Source: Lithospermum erythrorhizon
Lineage: Eukaryota > Streptophyta > Magnoliopsida > Boraginales > Boraginaceae
Reading direction: 5' to 3'
DNA: 64,000 nt
Assembly: GCA_019722365.1 (NCBI GenBank)
Contig: JADFUC010000892.1
Location: forward strand, 620,001 to 684,000
The notes under the pieces are model-generated. The model searched no databases and was not told the origin of the DNA. It saw only the letters and a list, made by a program, of their open reading frames with translations. Each line of letters begins with the position of its first letter. Position 1 is the first letter of the stretch. This document shows, in pieces, positions 12,741 to 29,579 of this stretch. The translations under genes and the position numbers were made by a program.

Positions 12741-13978
12741 ATCACATATTATTAGCGGATATCAATTATGATTGTGTCTTCAATAATTCCACATTACATT
12801 CAGACATCATGCTCAAAATATGTTTCCTTGGTCCTAAAAATTTGAGTGAAAGCTACTTACAATCCGGAGAGGTGACCACGCCAAGTACTACATAGCTTTT
12901 GAAATACTCCGTAAATGAATAAATGTGAGCAATAATGCATTTCGATGTCAAAAGGTCCTCAAGTTTGAAGTTTAAGAACCTTGATTTTGACATTGTTTCA
13001 TAATTCAAACTTAAAAGAAAGAAATGTACGTATTTTCACACAAAATAAGAAATACGGAGTTGTATGATATGTCAAAGAAAAGTGTACAGTGAAAGCTTGA
13101 TCTTTGGTTAAAAATGTTGACAAGTATTTGGTTAATAAAGTCAAAGAGATGAAATGGTACAAGTCCATGTTCAGTTCTCCTATTTCAGATCCTTTTTGTA
13201 CTTACATATCTCTAATCAACTCATTGAAAAGACAGTCCATTCACAAGAAGTCATGGATTCCACCGTCCCCCTTTATATGGGTACTATTTGGAATTTATTG
13301 AGAAATAATGGAGTCTAGAATGTTCATACCGAATCAATAAAAGTACTTTCTGAATGCCCGAATTATAACAATATTTAAAAGTCGTGAAACCATCACATTA
13401 ACGGCCCCTTGATATTCCTGTCCTGAATATTACGAAAAAGTTAATCAAATGATGTGTTTCAATTAATCAGGGGACCAGAACTTTACTTTTAACCACTTCA
13501 ATACAATATTTACTCCTTATGAGAGTGTAACTCACACTGCATGAAGATGCGAACTTGATGATACTTACACTGCATGAAGAGGCGCTCATACTTAGCACTT
13601 TAATTCTTTACCAATGAAGCTATGCCCGAAAGCAATTATAACAAAGATAAAGATGAGAAAGTTGAGATTGTTGTGTAAAGTTACCTCAAAGACAAAATTA
13701 GAGAACTCTATTGTAAGCTAGCAAGCAAGCATGAGCAAGGGCAACTCTCACTATACCAACATGAAAAACCAAATGCCTTCAAATGCTTGGGGTGCAAAAT
13801 AAGGATAACTCTCATTGTACCGAAGATAAATAAACGATGAACAATAGGATCATAGAACTAATGAAACTATAATTCATACGTTGAGAGCCCAGAACCAACA
13901 CAATCCTTTCAAGAGCCAATTTGCATAGGAAACATAAAATACATCGGAGGACCATACTAATCCGAAATTTCATAAGCT
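12741..13978. other. Intergenic, no gene recognised
   Basis: AT-rich DNA between the LTR element and the 3' end of the CSN1 gene. It presumably includes the CSN1 3' untranslated region and terminator next to 13979. A short duplication of CACTGCATGAAGA with flanks is visible near 13535-13575. I see no open frame with family similarity. Confidence 0.5.
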
Positions 13979-17978
<4,000 letters not shown>

Positions 17979-18065
17979 AACAGTGAGGATTCTAGGGTTT
18001 TGGAAAAGGGGGGAATGTGTTCAAGTATATTTTGTAATTGGGGGAAGATTAGATGGATTAGATGG

Positions 18066-18410
18066 ATTATGTATATTATCCAATCAGTTCATTACATGAT
18101 TTTTTCGGGTTTAGAAATTTTGATAGAGTATGTATATTATCTGATAAGTTAATTATACGATTTTTTCTGGTATCGGAAATTTTGATCGAGTATGTATATT
18201 ATCAAGTCAGCTAATTATACGAATTTTTTGGGTATCTGAAAATTTGATCGTATGTTTATTATCGAGTCATTTAATTACTCGATTTTTTCGGTATCGGATA
18301 ATTTGATCCGTATGTATATTATTGAGTTAGTTAATTATATGATTTTTCGGGTATTAGATAATTTAATCGGTATGTATATTATCGAGTGAGATAATAATCG
18401 TACTATTGTT
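18066..18410. repeat. 60-bp tandem array in the CSN1 5' flank, six copies
   Basis: Units of about 60 bp begin TATGTATATTATC, continue GTTAATTATACGATTTTTTC and end GGTATCGGAAATTTGATC. Six consecutive copies run from about 90 to 430 bp upstream of the CSN1 start. A further degraded unit (TCGATCGAGTATCCATATCA) lies near 19537. No reading frame is present. The position is where the CSN1 promoter and leader should be. Confidence 0.85.
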
Positions 18411-18849
18411 TTAGGTATCGAAGAAACATATGAGAAATTGACTTGGATGGTAATAGTTAAATGGGTAGTCGAGTTGAGCTTTTCGGATATCAGTTTAACG
18501 TGTTACCGATAATTTAGGAATCCCCAATAATTGGAGGTAGTTTGGATAGTTTCATGTATCAAATACTAAAAGTATGCACGAATAAGATTCTGATGGTGTT
18601 CGGGCGGATAGTTGATTTGAGTTTTCCAACCCGATTATCGGCGATACTTGATTACTCGGTTAATCGTACAATGCCTTTTAGATTTCAAATTACACAGGTT
18701 TTAAATATTATGAGATGAATCCATTTTATCGAAATGTGAATTATAAACGTTATATCTAGTATGGAAGCGATTATTACTATGCTCGTCTGAAGATTCGATG
18801 TCAGTTGACATGGACAAAAGTCAAGCTCTCACGTATTGAGTAGCAGTAG

Positions 18850-19195
18850 GTCTTGCCGTGCTCGTTTAATCACACCCCCGTCCTCCCGCTGGCTCCCAAG
18901 CAGTTGTATGTTCCCCCGCCTTTTATCTCGTATTCATTGCTTATTCGCGGCGTCATCGATCCCGTACCGTCGTTTGTTATACATTTCACGTGATAAATAA
19001 GAGCCACATGATCTTAGTGCGCCCGGATTATAATGTTGCATAGGCTTCGATGTCGAGGAGGTCGGTGGTAGTGTAGTGCTAGGGGTTTGGTGGAGGTGAG
19101 GTGTCGTTGGAGGGAGGTTGTCGTCGGCGTTCCCTTGGGAGGGTCTTAAGATCCGTAATAGTGGAAATCTAGGGTTTTGAATAAGAGGGAGAGTG
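18850..19195 (-). pseudogene. Degenerate upstream copy of CSN1 exon 1
   Basis: The plus-strand text near 18990-19190 (GAGCCACATGATCTTAGTGC, ATAGGCTTCGATGTCGAG, then CTAGGGTTTTG) parallels true exon 1 and its leader at 17800-18003 (AGCCGCATGATCTTCGTACG, TAGGCTTCGATATCGAG, CTAGGGTTTTG). The match extends back to about 18850. Frameshifts remove coding sense. It appears to cover the leader and the first half of exon 1, stopping near the same point as the intron 1 copy. Confidence 0.8.
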
Positions 19196-21414
19196 GGTTG
19201 AGAGAGTCTATTTATAGTAAGCTTGGTCAGCATTAACTGACCTCGAGTTACACAATCTGAGTTATCAGAAAGAGTTAATCGCGGTATGTCTTTCGATTGA
19301 TGAGGTATAATTTTCATTTAAACACACTTCAACCTGAGCTACCATTTCATTTAAATCATTTCAATGAGGGTTTGCTCACTTATGAAATTGGTACTGCTAC
19401 TGGCAAAGAAGATGTGAGGCCATTGATGTTAATATTTCTAGTTTTCTGGAATTGTGAGGGCTGTCTTAGGCGAAAGTTAATATTTATATGTCAATGGGAT
19501 GAAGATTTAGTATGATGAGTCGAGCGTATTGGATAATTCGATCGAGTATCCATATCATGGAGTTAAGTAATTATACAATCATTTCGGTTATTGAGAAAAA
19601 TATCTTTGGCAGTTGGGGGGTGAAGGAGAACTTCCGTGAAAGTTGTTGGTGATTATTTTCAGTTTCAGTTTTTATTTAAGTTCATGGTATAATCCACCCT
19701 AAATAAGATCATTTTACATGAATATATGTTTTGATTAAGTTTTTTGAATCAAAGTTCGCCATATATTTTTAGCTAAAACATGATTTGGGGAGAGGCGGTG
19801 TGGTAAACAAGTGGGAAGGTATAGTAGCGGGGGGTGGGGAGGTGGGGTGGTGGGGCGCGAGGGGTGTGGGGGAAGAAATTGAATAAAATGAGAATTTGTT
19901 TAAAAGAAGTATTTTAGACAATTTTAAAGAGAAAATGTACTATTCCTTGAGAAAGAAAAAAAAAATGTTATAAATTTAAAATACTTAAAAAATAATGCTA
20001 GTTAACCAAATTTTTCCAAATCTCAATTGATTGAAATAACTTTACTTTTTATGTCTAGACAGATTGTGGTAAGGTATATAAAACTTGTAAAATACATAAA
20101 AGCATTAGTATTATATGCAGGTAGGCAATTGCGGAACCAATTGTTATATATATATACTATAGGATCAAATGAATTAATATTAGATAAATGAAGAAAAATA
20201 TAAAAATTTAGGAAGAAGAGACGAGCTTGAGCACAATTTTAAATAAATAAATAATAAAATTATGTTTTTTAATAGAAAACATCAAAGATAAAAGTAGAAA
20301 TTTCATAATCTATGCTATAAATATAATCTCATTGACTTCGTTACTTAAGTAAACTTATTATCCAAACATAACTGTGGCATATTTCCATTACATATAGCTG
20401 CACCATAACTTATTATTCAAACTGTTGTCCCTCTCGAGATGTCTATTTCCCTAATGTGATTTTTTAAGTATATAAACCAATGTCCCTATCTTTAATTTGT
20501 TTTGCTTAAACTTTAAGCGACTTTTCTAAGCACCTAAAGAACAAACACTAGTCCAACAGATACAGCTCTGATGGGTTATGATTGTCCCCTTCCCCAAGTA
20601 AGTTAAATAGTTAGTCCCAAAGTCATCGCTTTTAGGCTACCCCTCTTCTTTTTTCTCATAATAAATATTGCTACACCATAACATTTGTGAGGTTGTAGTA
20701 CGGACATAACCATCTTTAGAGTCTTGGCGTTGGATATATCTCGGTGATGTAATAAGCTTTATGACCGCGTCGAAACATATATAAAGTACACTAGTCAAAC
20801 TAATAAACTCGATCAAAAAATATTGGTAAAATAAACTAAAAGCTCCGCCAAATCGCCACGATCCATAAAGTTTTAGTTAAATTTACCAATTTGAACATTC
20901 TTCAGGTACATCACATTTGTGCTGACACATCAGGGGATGAGGAAGAAATTATGGTGGTTTTTCTTGGCTCAGCTCCACATGCCAAAGTACCCAAAGAAGT
21001 AGAATTGAGTGAAATTACTAATAAGATTAAACAGTAATCAGCCACAATGAAAGTCAACAACAGTTAGATTTTTTTAAACTAACTTTAATTGCTTTTGGAA
21101 TACTCAATATAGTTAATTGTATTTAAGTGCTATTTGCATCACATCAATTTCATTTCAATATTTAGGACCCTTTTGTTCCAGATTTTGTGCATTAATGTAG
21201 AAGTATACCAGGAAAGTGAGAAAGTGGGAGAGTTTGACCTTTTGGTATTAAATAAACTGGTCCTCAAATACTCCTATGGTTATGAATTTATGATGTGGAT
21301 AAGCTTCTCCACAGACGACTATACAGTTGGGATCAACGACTACATGATGCCAACATGCTATGATTGGTTGGAATTATTTGTTGTTTAACAAAGACCTATT
21401 ATTAAGGGTGTCGA
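19196..21414. other. Intergenic, no gene recognised
   Basis: AT-rich sequence. One stray copy of the 60-bp CSN1-flank repeat lies near 19530-19600, and a strongly G-rich tract at 19790-19875 (GGGGGGTGGGGAGGTGGGG region). A short open frame at 21134-21388 shows no family I recognise. Confidence 0.4.
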
Positions 21415-21882
21415 TGATTAATGACTACTCTATGAAAGTTATCAGAAAATGCCAATAAACTTCCGAACCCCTAACTAATCGATCAACGAATATATTTATT
21501 AATCAAGAACTATGATCAAAATCAGCAAAACGAAAAAAAACAATTTGGTTTTTGTGGTTCGGATTCGCGCCATGCATTAATAATGTGTTTTGATGATAAA
21601 TAGAATTCAAAGTTCTGATCTTGGGCTTCTAACTTCTTTCACCTAAATTAGCTAACTATTGTATGCTCAAATCAATGTAATAATCTTTAGTTAAGGGCTG
21701 CTATATATAAACAAGTTATCTAATCCATTGGGCAGGCCTCAGCAAATGCATCTGAAATCAAAACTAATAAACTCTGATCCTAGTTTAGTTTTAGAACTCT
21801 TTTACTCCATGTAGAACTCTTCATTGAACTTGATCGTCTAGCTCTTGAATGTTTTACCAGTACTCATGCGACCGTAGGCGAG
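21415..21882 (-). repeat. 3' LTR of the copia element
   Basis: Pairs with 25919-26380 along its length with many substitutions and small indels. It begins TGATTAATGAC and shares GATCAAGAACTATGATCAAA-like text and the conserved end ACTTGATCGTCTAGCTCTTG. It lies downstream of the RNase H remnant in element orientation. Exact termini and target duplication are not certain. Confidence 0.88.
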
Positions 21883-24800
21883 GAATTAACCAATAGTAAT
21901 TCTCCACTTCCAGGGGTATAGAAGTGAAGAATTAAACACTCTTGTGTCGATAAAGCGGTATACGAGCCAGCAATAAGGCAACACAAATCGTGTTTTCCTT
22001 TTAGCAAAATCTTTGTTAACGTATCGCGCGTTGTCTTTGGTGTGAACGTGATGAATGCTTTGCTTTTTCTCTGTCGCGTCACGCGATGATGCACTTATAG
22101 CAATGTTTGGATGCAGGTGAAAGCGATGGATTCTTTCTCAAATGAATAGCACTTTCGCAGTCTGAAATTATTTATGAGGAATCTCTCTTGCTTGATGCGA
22201 TTTCTTCAAAGCAACCTTTGATCCATGGAAGCTCTTTCTGTGGCTGGGTTGCCAATGTATTCCTTTCAGTTGTAGACAAGCCAGCCTTTATTTGGCGCTT
22301 TTTGGCCAGTACAGATTGCCAAGAATTGCTCCTCCGACAAAGCGTAAACAAGTAGCTTGAAGTTGACCTCTTGAGTCAATGTCTCCCGCCATGTCGGGTC
22401 GGTATAGCGCCTTAGATTCGGCGTCTTGTCCACCATAACAAATACATATATTTGAAGTTCCCGCCAAATATTTAAGTATCCATTTTACGACTTCCCATGT
22501 TCGCTGGCAGTGAGAGATAGAAACTTCTTAACTAGACCCACCGAATATGCTATGTCCGGCCTAATGCAACGGCGTGGCATCTACGTTAAATCAACCCGGC
22601 GAGGCATAGGCGTGTCTTCCGTTCGCCATCAGCCCAGATTTGTTGGCGCAACTTTTTGGATACCGGCTTGAGTGATTTCTAGCGGGGAAACTAACTGGCT
22701 TTGAGGATTCCATATTAAACATGATAGTACTTTATGAATGTACCTTTTCTTGAGATAACCGCATGCGTCCTTCTTGCACGATCCCTTTTAATTTCCATTC
22801 CTAATATATCCAAGGCACTTCCAGTTACCATCTCGAAACCTCGATTGCTAGCGAGTTCATTAATTTTAGCAATATTATTTCCCTATTAGTAACATGTCGC
22901 CGACATATAATAATGAACAATAAAATCTTCATTGTTAAACCTCTTGACATAGACACAATGAGGTCGACTAGTGTTGGCCTAAACCATACTCCCAGCTAAA
23001 GCGAATCCATTTCCTTGTACCATTGTCTAGGGGCTTGTTTTTAATCCATACAAGCTCTTTTCCAACTTAACGCGCCATATCTTTCCTTGCCACTTAAGTG
23101 CAGAAGCCTTGGGTTGTTCCATAAAAATATTTTCCTCAAAGAGATCTCATTGTAAGAATGCAGTTTAACGTCTGATTTCTTTCGATTCCCAAATTGAGAT
23201 GAGCAGCGAAGCCTAATATTGTTCTTATTGAGGTCATCTTTTACCACGGGTGAAAACCCATCTTGCATGTCGATACACTTGTCTTTGTCGAAGCCCTTTA
23301 CAACTAAGCATTGCTTTGTACGCTTGGTTTAGGAGTTGTGTTCATCAACGCTTTAGTCTATAGACCCGTCGATTCTTTAACACTTTTGCCATGAATTGAT
23401 CAACTAGAATAAATGTGCTTTTGTTGAGTGAATTAAATACTCTCATAGCGTCTATCCAAGTCTTCCTTATCATCAAGACTAATAGCTTAGCGATGGCGTG
23501 TTGGTTCGCGTTATCAAGTAGTAGTACACATACTCGCCCAGGAGGATACTTTGAAGATGGGACTCGAGAGTTATTCGAGCTCGCCAGTTTGTCGATTTGG
23601 GATGTTTGATTGAGGCTCCTACGTCGATGTCTCCCCTCTTTGTGTGATTGTTCATTATCTCCGATTTCATGTTGAGTTTCATCGTTATGGTGTATAGCTC
23701 GGGAGGCATTTCGAGGTATTGTTGTCGATTGTAGGTGGTTCGACGTAAATGCATCAATCTATTACTCGACAATTTCCCTATCCCCATTCTAGAGCTTCAA
23801 CACCCCATTGTTAGTAAAGTCTTTAATAGTTTGTTCTTCGAAAAGATAACATCTCTACTTCTTATTATCTTTTTTGGTCTTTGGATCATATAACTTGTAT
23901 CCAAACTTATCATCTGAAACCAGCCAAAGACCACATTGCCTTGACTTGTTGTCTAAGCACACTTCTTTTCGTCTTTAGGAATATGTGCAAAAGCTACACA
24001 CAAATACCCTTAGATGTTTGCCAAACACCGCTTGCTTGCCATTTCAATGCCTCGAGACTTGGCCTTGAGAATAGTTATTGGTGTGATCGATTAATTCTTT
24101 GGAATTGATGCACCTGGCTTAGCGCCCCAAAAGATCTCGGCCGGTTGGTGGGATGGCATACACCTTATCTTCTCAACAATGGTTCGATTCTAGGAACTTC
24201 TTTCCATGAAACCATTGTGTTGTGGAGTCTTTGGAGCGCTTTGTTCGTGTCTAATCCCGTGTTAACGATATTGATCAAGCAAGCGATATATTCACCGTTG
24301 TCGATTCCGAACACGCGGAAGTAATTCGCCACTTTCTCTTTCAACCGCTAACATGGAATTGCTTGAATATAATGTAAACTTGATCCTTAGCTAGTTTTTA
24401 GGGGTATGCTAGCTTCCTAAATTAGTCATCGATGAGCGTAACAAAATACAAACGCCCTACAATATCTCGTTAGCCGTTGGTCCATGGCTTGTCGGAGTAG
24501 ACCATCTGAGAACTCTTGTCTTTCTTTGATCCATTGCTAAAAAAGATGATCTATGTTGCGTTCCCATTAGGCAATGAGAACATCTAGCATCCAGTACTAG
24601 CCAAAGGGTGGGCGCAGGTTTACGCTTTGCTAGTATTCCCCGAGCCTTTTCCGCTTCATTGTGTGCTAATTGATTGTGCCATAGATCCGCCTTTGAGTCA
24701 AATTTAAAACTTTGTATTAAGTGCCGTTAATTTTGATCGATAAAAGAGAGTTCCTAGTTTGAACCCTTCATCACCCAATTTTGAATCCTTGACAAGCCTC

Positions 24801-25918
24801 CGTTGACTTCTCAAAGAAATTGGTATCCTTAAATGTCAAATTCCCGAGAGATCAAATTTAGTCGAAAATCCGATATGTGGCGTACATCTTTGAGGATTGT
24901 TACGCAACCATTATCGGACGCTACCATAGTCGCCGCTTCTTATATGAAAGTAAGAAGGATTTATTTGGTGTTACATGGAAAGAAGCTCGGGAGTCGATGA
25001 TCAATCGCGTCATTGTTGATTCGAAGTATAGTAGACTGTTTGTTCTACCCTGATTAGATGCGCGCTTGTATTTTACCATGGCCGCATTGTTGTCATTTTT
25101 CTTGTTCTTGACCGTGCCATTGGCAGCGTCTTTCTTGAAAAGAATAGCACTTTCAGTTTCCGATGCCCAACCTTGTTACAATAGTGACATACATCGCCTT
25201 TTATCCTTTGTATTTTTTGGTTTTGCTAAAGGATTCGCTTTGAACTTTTTCTTTCCTCTCTTTTGATCGTATGTCAAGCGTCATTATTGGTTGCTTCTTG
25301 ATTGTTGCCTATAGTTCCTCCTCTCAGAAGTAGTTCTTCATTAAGAATCGCATTAAGAAGCGACTTCTTTTCTTGATTGTGCCATCGGTGATGTACTTAG
25401 AACTGCGCAATGTCTCAAACAGTTACGGAAGAGTCTTGGGAAGTAGCCATAGAGGTGAACTTCATCCGTAAACGTCACTCCCATGGATGTGAGTTGGTTA
25501 AATAGATGCTCCAATTGATTAAGGTGCTCCGTGATCGAGTGACCATCTTGGTACCTTAATTTGCTCAATTGTCTCACCAAATTAACTTTGTGAGCCGATG
25601 TCGCTACGTTCATATAATCCGCTGAAGTTTCTCCCAATGACCGTAGGCGTTGTTCGTTCTGACATGGTGAATTGCCCCGATGTGATATATTCTCTAATAA
25701 ACCCTAGAGCGCCTTATCGATTTCATCGATCAAGAATGTAGTCATCGGTTTTATTCCTTTTCACTTGAATTAGTTTAGCAAGTTGTTTCACGTACAAAGC
25801 GATCGACATCTTTGTCTTCCGTATAGAGTAATTATTAGCCCATATGATACCATCTTGGGTTGTACTTCCCCCGTAGTCTCGAAACCTTGGCTCTTGATAT
25901 ATTATTGGAATTAATGGA

Positions 25919-26380
25919 TGATTAATGACTATCACAAGTCTATGAAAAACCTAATAAACTCGAACCACACAGCTAATCGATCAAACGAATATATTTATTG
26001 ATCAAGAACTATGATCAAATAAAGCGAAGCGAAAAAAACAATTTGGTTTGTGGTTTTGATTCACCTCCATATACTTAATAATAGCTATATTTATTGATAA
26101 TGAGAATTCAAGATTACAATCTTCAAGCTTACACTCACTAAATTAGTAACTATTGTAAATATTTCAAATCAATGTAATAATGCTTTCTTGCATGGCTTGA
26201 TTCATTTCTTATATATAAGCGAGTTATCATAATCCATTTGAACTTGATATAACAATATCCTAGTCGACTAATAACTCTAATCTAGTTAGTTGAACTCTTC
26301 CTCCGTATAGAACTCTTAAATTGAACTTGATCGTCTAGCTCTTGAATGTTTCCCTCGTACTCATGCGACCATGTGGCGAG
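25919..26380 (-). repeat. 5' LTR of the copia element with adjoining primer-binding site remnant
   Basis: Homologous to 21415-21882. Just inside it, at 25889-25900 on the plus strand, GGCTCTTGATAT is a decayed match to the complement of the initiator-methionine tRNA primer site usual for plant copia elements. This supports minus-strand orientation, as does the coding order. Confidence 0.85.
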
Positions 26381-26862
26381 AACAACCATGAAGACAGATT
26401 ATCACACTGCTTGATTATACGTTAATAAACCGGCAGAAGGGGCGTACACTGCAGGGCATTTAGTCAAAGTGCCAAATATGGGAACCTACTCACACCCATA
26501 AAGTATTAGAGTCTTGCATGAACAAGAATGGTGAACCATGAATTAGTATATTTTCTTCTTGTTTGCCTAGTCATAGAATTCTTTAACAATCTACATGAAT
26601 GAATAGTTGAATACAAATTAACAAGGATATGAAAATCTAATCTAAAATGAGGGTCAATGCTCGCAATCAATGGTTTCATCTTTTCACGTATTATCATATT
26701 AATATATTCATTTGGACATGATTCTAAATCATTAATCACTATCACTAACACATATAAAAGTATGAATAAAGATTGTGTTTCTTACATTTTCACATTATTA
26801 ATTACTAAATTATCCTTCTCTCTGAAAATTTAAAAGTTAGGAGTTATAATAGAAATTAACTA

Positions 26863-27213
26863 TTACTCCCTCCGTTTTTTCTATTTGACGTTTTCGTATA
26901 TCGAGGTGTAACTTTGACTATCAATTATTCTTAACTATATGTTCAAAAATTATAAGAAAATAATATTATGAAATTATTTTCAAAGGCAGTAATCTAATGA
27001 TATAGCACATATTTTGCTAAAATAATAAGTAATTAGTAATTAATGTCATTCTTAAACTATATGTTCAAAATTATTAGAAATAATATTGTAAAACTATTTT
27101 CAAAGCGAATCTAATTATATAACTTTTTATTTATTAAAATAATAAATAATTAATGGCTTAAGCTAGTCAAAGGATTTCACTGATATCTGAAATGTCAAAT
27201 AAAATGGAGGTAG
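26863..27213. mobile_element. Stowaway-like MITE with internal direct duplication
   Basis: The left end is TATTACTCCCTCCGTTTTTT with CTATTTGACG; the right end is GTCAAATAAAATGGAGGTAG, the matching inverted terminus. Inside, a block of about 80 bp containing TTAACTATATGTTCAAAAATTATAAG recurs near 27050-27120 as a second direct copy. There is no coding capacity. Intergenic, 2.8 kb upstream of the PP2-A gene. Confidence 0.75.
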
Positions 27214-27589
27214 CAATAAGTATTCATCATATTTTATACTTGAACATACGTAAGATTATCAATTGGAAGAGAATCATCAACGTATGGTTTGAGGATGATA
27301 CATCACTTATATTTGACATATATATACTTTATAATTGTCGTGCATCCAACTTTTTAATTAACTTTATTTATTTATCTTTAGTACATGTTTAATGATTCAA
27401 ATGTATGCATTGAATAACACAATTATTTTACTCAATTTTGCATGTATAACTTTCATGATTGATTCTGAGAATATGTCTTATATATTATATATTATTAATT
27501 TTTATTCTTTCGCTTTCGTGATATAATTTTACCGTAAATATGTCGTTTTGATGACCCCAATAATTGATTGCTAGTTAAATAATAATATG

Positions 27590-27790
27590 TTTCAATATTA
27601 TTATTATTATTATAATAATAATAATAATAGGTGTTAGTTAAATAATCATATATTTTTTGTAGAATTATTATTATTATTATTATTGTTATTATTCTTTATT
27701 ATGTAGAACTGTCGTTATTATTATTATAATAGATATTAGTTAAATAACCATATGCTTTGAGTAGAATTATTATTATTATTATTATTTAAT
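27590..27790. repeat. ATT-rich compound tandem repeat
   Basis: Runs of (ATT)n are interleaved with a unit of about 70 bp reading TAGTTAAATAA, CATATGCTTTGAGTAGAA or variants. About three units are visible. Simple-sequence DNA in the intergenic region; no gene is involved. Confidence 0.85.
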
Positions 27791-28185
27791 TATATGAAGA
27801 TATGAATTTTATATATTGGGATCCATAAAAATTTAAATTATACTTTTTAAATCACAATAATTTAACCCGACATAAAAGAAAATAATTTGATGATACTATA
27901 TTGTGATGATCAATTGATATATTTAATTTAAACGTAATTATTAAAGTAATATTTGTATCTACATGGGCGTCGGAGTTTGATATAATATCTATACATGTAC
28001 GTCGTATTTTATTGAAATTTTTAGTACTATATTTAAAGAGTTATTTATGTTCAAAGTATCACTTCAAAAAATAAAAATATTAATTAGAAAAAATTCAAAG
28101 GAGTGTAAGTTTTTACACAGTTTTAGAATAATTTCGAATTAAACATAAAAATGTATGAAATATTTGAGAAGCAGATTACGTATAG

Positions 28186-28210
28186 ATGCGTCGCCGCGTT
28201 TCGCTACTAG
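28186..28210 (+). mobile_element. Possible Helitron 3' end
   Basis: A GC-rich short hairpin-like stretch (ATGCGTCGCCGCG) stands out from AT-rich surroundings. It is followed a few bases later by CTAG then T (28207-28211), the CTRR/T arrangement of Helitron 3' termini. The stem is short and no 5' TC end was found, so this is tentative. Confidence 0.35.
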
Positions 28211-29579
28211 TTCACATAAAAACTAATATATGTAGCTCATATATATAATGGGACTTGAAAAATAAACTCTCATTTAACCATGGGATAATATCATAATAAT
28301 ACTTACAATTAGGTCGGCCAATTCAAGAATCATGATACTTATAATTACGTCGGCTAATCAATGTTTGAGCCAATGTGGTTCCATTTGGATTCTAATGCAC
28401 TGATTATTACCATTTCTCTTTCAAAACATAATGAATAATTCGACTCAAAGTAGGGTTTAGTGGATAAGATTTGCAATTTTTCCATTGTATTCAGGCTCGG
28501 CTATTAGGGTGTTTGAAGCGGTTTTCGCCAGCACTTCGGTTTAATGGGGCGCAATATTTTATATATCAAATGAATTGTAATTAAAGTTCTAGTATAATTG
28601 ACTAAAACAATTGTGCAAAAAGAAAAATGTATGCGAGTTGCTGAGTGTTGCTTACTTGGCGGTCTGCTTCTTTATTTTTGTGTACTTGATGTTTCTTTTA
28701 ATTTAATATTTTTTTAATTGAAGACGGGACCTTTGTTTATTTATAAAAAATTATTTCGCGAAACTTTAGAGCAGGGTGTCTTAACGAAGACTCCTAATTT
28801 ATTGTTCCTCACACATCACACGGACACCATAACCACTACTACAATTTATTTCCTACTACTATTAGATTGGATAAGCATTTAGAATCTATGTCCTCACTCC
28901 TCCACGTAAGACTACACCACAAGAGGCACAACTTGATCAAGACTTGTGATCGACCACCTACTAGTCTACTAGTACCACTCTTTCCTCACAATGGGGCTAC
29001 CAACCCACCTTGAGAAACTACTGTCATGGTGACAATGTGTTTAAAACATTTGATGCCATTTTACCAGGAAAAAATAAAAGAAAAAGACATCTAAAGTGAC
29101 TTGTGACAATTTTATTTGATTGTATTTGGAGTTCATGGAGAACAAAAAACTATTATCAGCACTACTATAAACGTGAAAAGTAATTTTAAAGAGGGAAAAA
29201 GTTGGATGTACATGTTTTGATAAAGTAGAGGAATGCAAGACGGCAATCATCTAGTCTCTCCTAAACAACCTTCCTGTTATCGTAAGTGTAATGTTAAGTA
29301 ATATCCCATTTCTTCAATCCCTATATCGATCAAAGATAATTTTCTTTAAAGATATTAAAACATATTGATATATAAAAAAACTGAGGAAAAGTGCGCAAAA
29401 CGTAAAAGAGTACTCGTATGATAAACAATCTCCAGTATTGGCAAAAGGAAAAATGAAAAGCTCTCATAGTGGACAATAAAAATCAAACCAAATCTAGAAA
29501 GCCATATGAAAAAATGACAAATGTACGCTACAAATCGAGCATCACTTTATCCCATTTTTCCCTTATAAAACACCAAAAC
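28211..29579. other. Intergenic, no gene recognised
   Basis: AT-rich sequence without a recognisable coding exon, RNA gene or structured repeat. It probably includes distal upstream sequence of the PP2-A gene. Confidence 0.4.

Larger units (their letters stand above)
21415..26380 (-). mobile_element. Degenerate Ty1/copia LTR retrotransposon
   Basis: Two LTRs of about 465 bp, 21415-21882 and 25919-26380, share the start TGATTAATGACTA, ACGAATATATTTATT, AACTTGATCGTCTAGCTCTT and ACTCATGCGACC. On the minus strand the internal order is copia-like. A degraded primer site to initiator Met-tRNA lies at 25889-25900 (GGCTCTTGATAT on plus). Gag follows at about 25353-25637 (YQDGHSITEHLNQLEHLFNQ) and a CCHC knuckle near 25140-25200 (CHYCNKVGH, last Cys lost). 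Integrase is near 24200-24350 (IDNGEY-like and TPQHNG). Reverse transcriptase is at 23050-23290 (GFSPVVK, DVK, EEIF-like then a shifted SLYGL region). RNase H is near 22300-22450. Multiple frameshifts break every domain, so the copy is dead. LTR divergence suggests an old insertion. Confidence 0.92.

Noticed and set aside
19790..19875. G-rich tract as a regulatory G-quadruplex
   Set aside because: Base composition would allow it, but it is far from any gene start and there is no conserved context.
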